Positions 13,627 through 13,854 of a stretch of 13,854 bases of DNA are shown here, piece after piece. The DNA is from RUG13091 sp963619935. Lineage in GTDB: Bacteria; Bacillota_I; Bacilli_A; RFN20; CAG-826. The stretch's first letter is position 1, and each line of letters begins with the position of its first letter. The translations under genes were made by a program, and so were the position numbers. The stretch is from assembly GCA_963619935.1 (NCBI GenBank), contig CAVEYA010000036.1, forward strand, positions 1 to 13,854, read 5' to 3'. Below the pieces are notes generated by a model. The model was not told where the DNA came from. It saw only the letters and a program-made list of their open reading frames with translations, and searched no databases.

Positions 13627-13854
13627 TTACCTCCAAATAAGCACGATAAGAATAACAATGCCAGCAAGAGCAACTGCAATTCCTAAGCCAATTAAAATAT
13701 ATTTCAAAATACGTTTAATCTTTTGTTTTTTAATAAAAACAGCTTCAGCGTCATCCTTTTGAAGGGTTTTAATAACCTCATCCATTGGGAGAGTGGAAGT
13801 TGTCTTACGATTATCTTGATTAGTTTCCTTGGTTTCTTGTGGGGTTTCTAAAAT
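13627..13854 (-). CDS. C-terminal fragment of a tail-anchored membrane protein (cut by window edge), unknown
   Basis: Reading the minus strand from the window edge gives 75 residues ending in TAA at 13627-13629. The fragment begins with a hydrophilic, Thr/Lys/Glu-rich part, then a basic stretch (FIKKQKIKR), then one hydrophobic helix of about 20 residues (ILIGLGIAVALAGIVILIVL) close to the C-terminus, ending IWR. Basic residues before the helix suggest a cytoplasmic N-terminal domain with a C-terminal membrane anchor. I do not recognise the family; the rest of the protein is outside the window. The last codons and the stop overlap the cmk ribosome binding site (GGAGGT), so it is probably the preceding gene of the same operon. 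Confidence 0.75.
   Translation of the reverse strand: MLETPQETKETNQDNRKTTSTLPMDEVIKTLQKDDAEAVFIKKQKIKRILKYILIGLGIAVALAGIVILIVLIWR

Noticed and set aside
1..13854. CRISPR array, tRNA genes, insertion sequences or phage genes
   Set aside because: No regularly spaced repeats, cloverleaf sequences, transposase or phage motifs were found; the only nucleotide direct repeat is the one flanking the assembly gap.

Overview
The window looks like a contig from a metagenome-assembled genome of an AT-rich, low-GC Gram-positive bacterium (Bacillota, probably an uncultured relative of Bacilli/Mollicutes/Erysipelotrichia). The evidence is a class B (Bacillus-type) RNase P RNA, AGGAGG-like ribosome binding sites, TTGaca/TATAAT-type promoters, and gene neighbourhoods shared with Bacillus subtilis (pgsA-cinA-recA, gpsB-rnpB, dnaD-nth, cmk-der). 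Tryptophan is read from TGG. None of the 16 visible stop codons is TGA (10 TAA, 6 TAG). A 45-base run of N shows that this is a scaffolded draft assembly.

Layout. 1-171 (-): N-terminus of a membrane protein, probably an ABC permease, with its own promoter. 358-4272 (-): a two-gene surface locus made of a single-pass membrane protein (about 313 aa) and a very large N-terminally anchored, beta-rich protein (986 codons as assembled). The large protein reads as four divergent copies of a ~200-residue module. 4422-5027 (+): a divergent XRE-type regulator with four membrane helices. The bidirectional terminator at 5021-5044 separates it from the convergent recA. 5063-7936 (-): gpsB, rnpB, pgsA, cinA C-terminal domain and recA, packed with no visible terminator, so the RNase P RNA gene sits inside a protein-coding run. 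8030-9360 (+): a DEDDh exonuclease and the Holliday junction resolvase recU, overlapping by one base. 9366-13854 (-): a compact housekeeping run (in transcription order a tail-anchored fragment, cmk, der, HU, a short CCA-adding enzyme, dnaD, nth) with overlaps or gaps of at most about 20 bases.

How the genes fit together. Most of the window is replication, repair and RNA/ribosome maintenance: RecA, RecU, the exonuclease, Nth, DnaD and HU act on DNA; RNase P and CCA transferase act on tRNA ends; Der on the 50S ribosome; Cmk on CMP/dCMP supply; PgsA on anionic phospholipid synthesis; GpsB on cell division and wall synthesis. The accessory part is 358-5027. The two surface proteins have no family I can recognise, and the membrane-bound regulator is transcribed divergently from them, so it is the best candidate for something undescribed.

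Main caveats. The N gap is flanked by a 78-base near-duplicate that ends exactly at the gap on both sides, so the large gene is probably mis-joined and about 41 codons too long. Several genes (regulator, exonuclease, cca, dnaD) have no clear Shine-Dalgarno; for the first two the predicted promoter leaves almost no leader.
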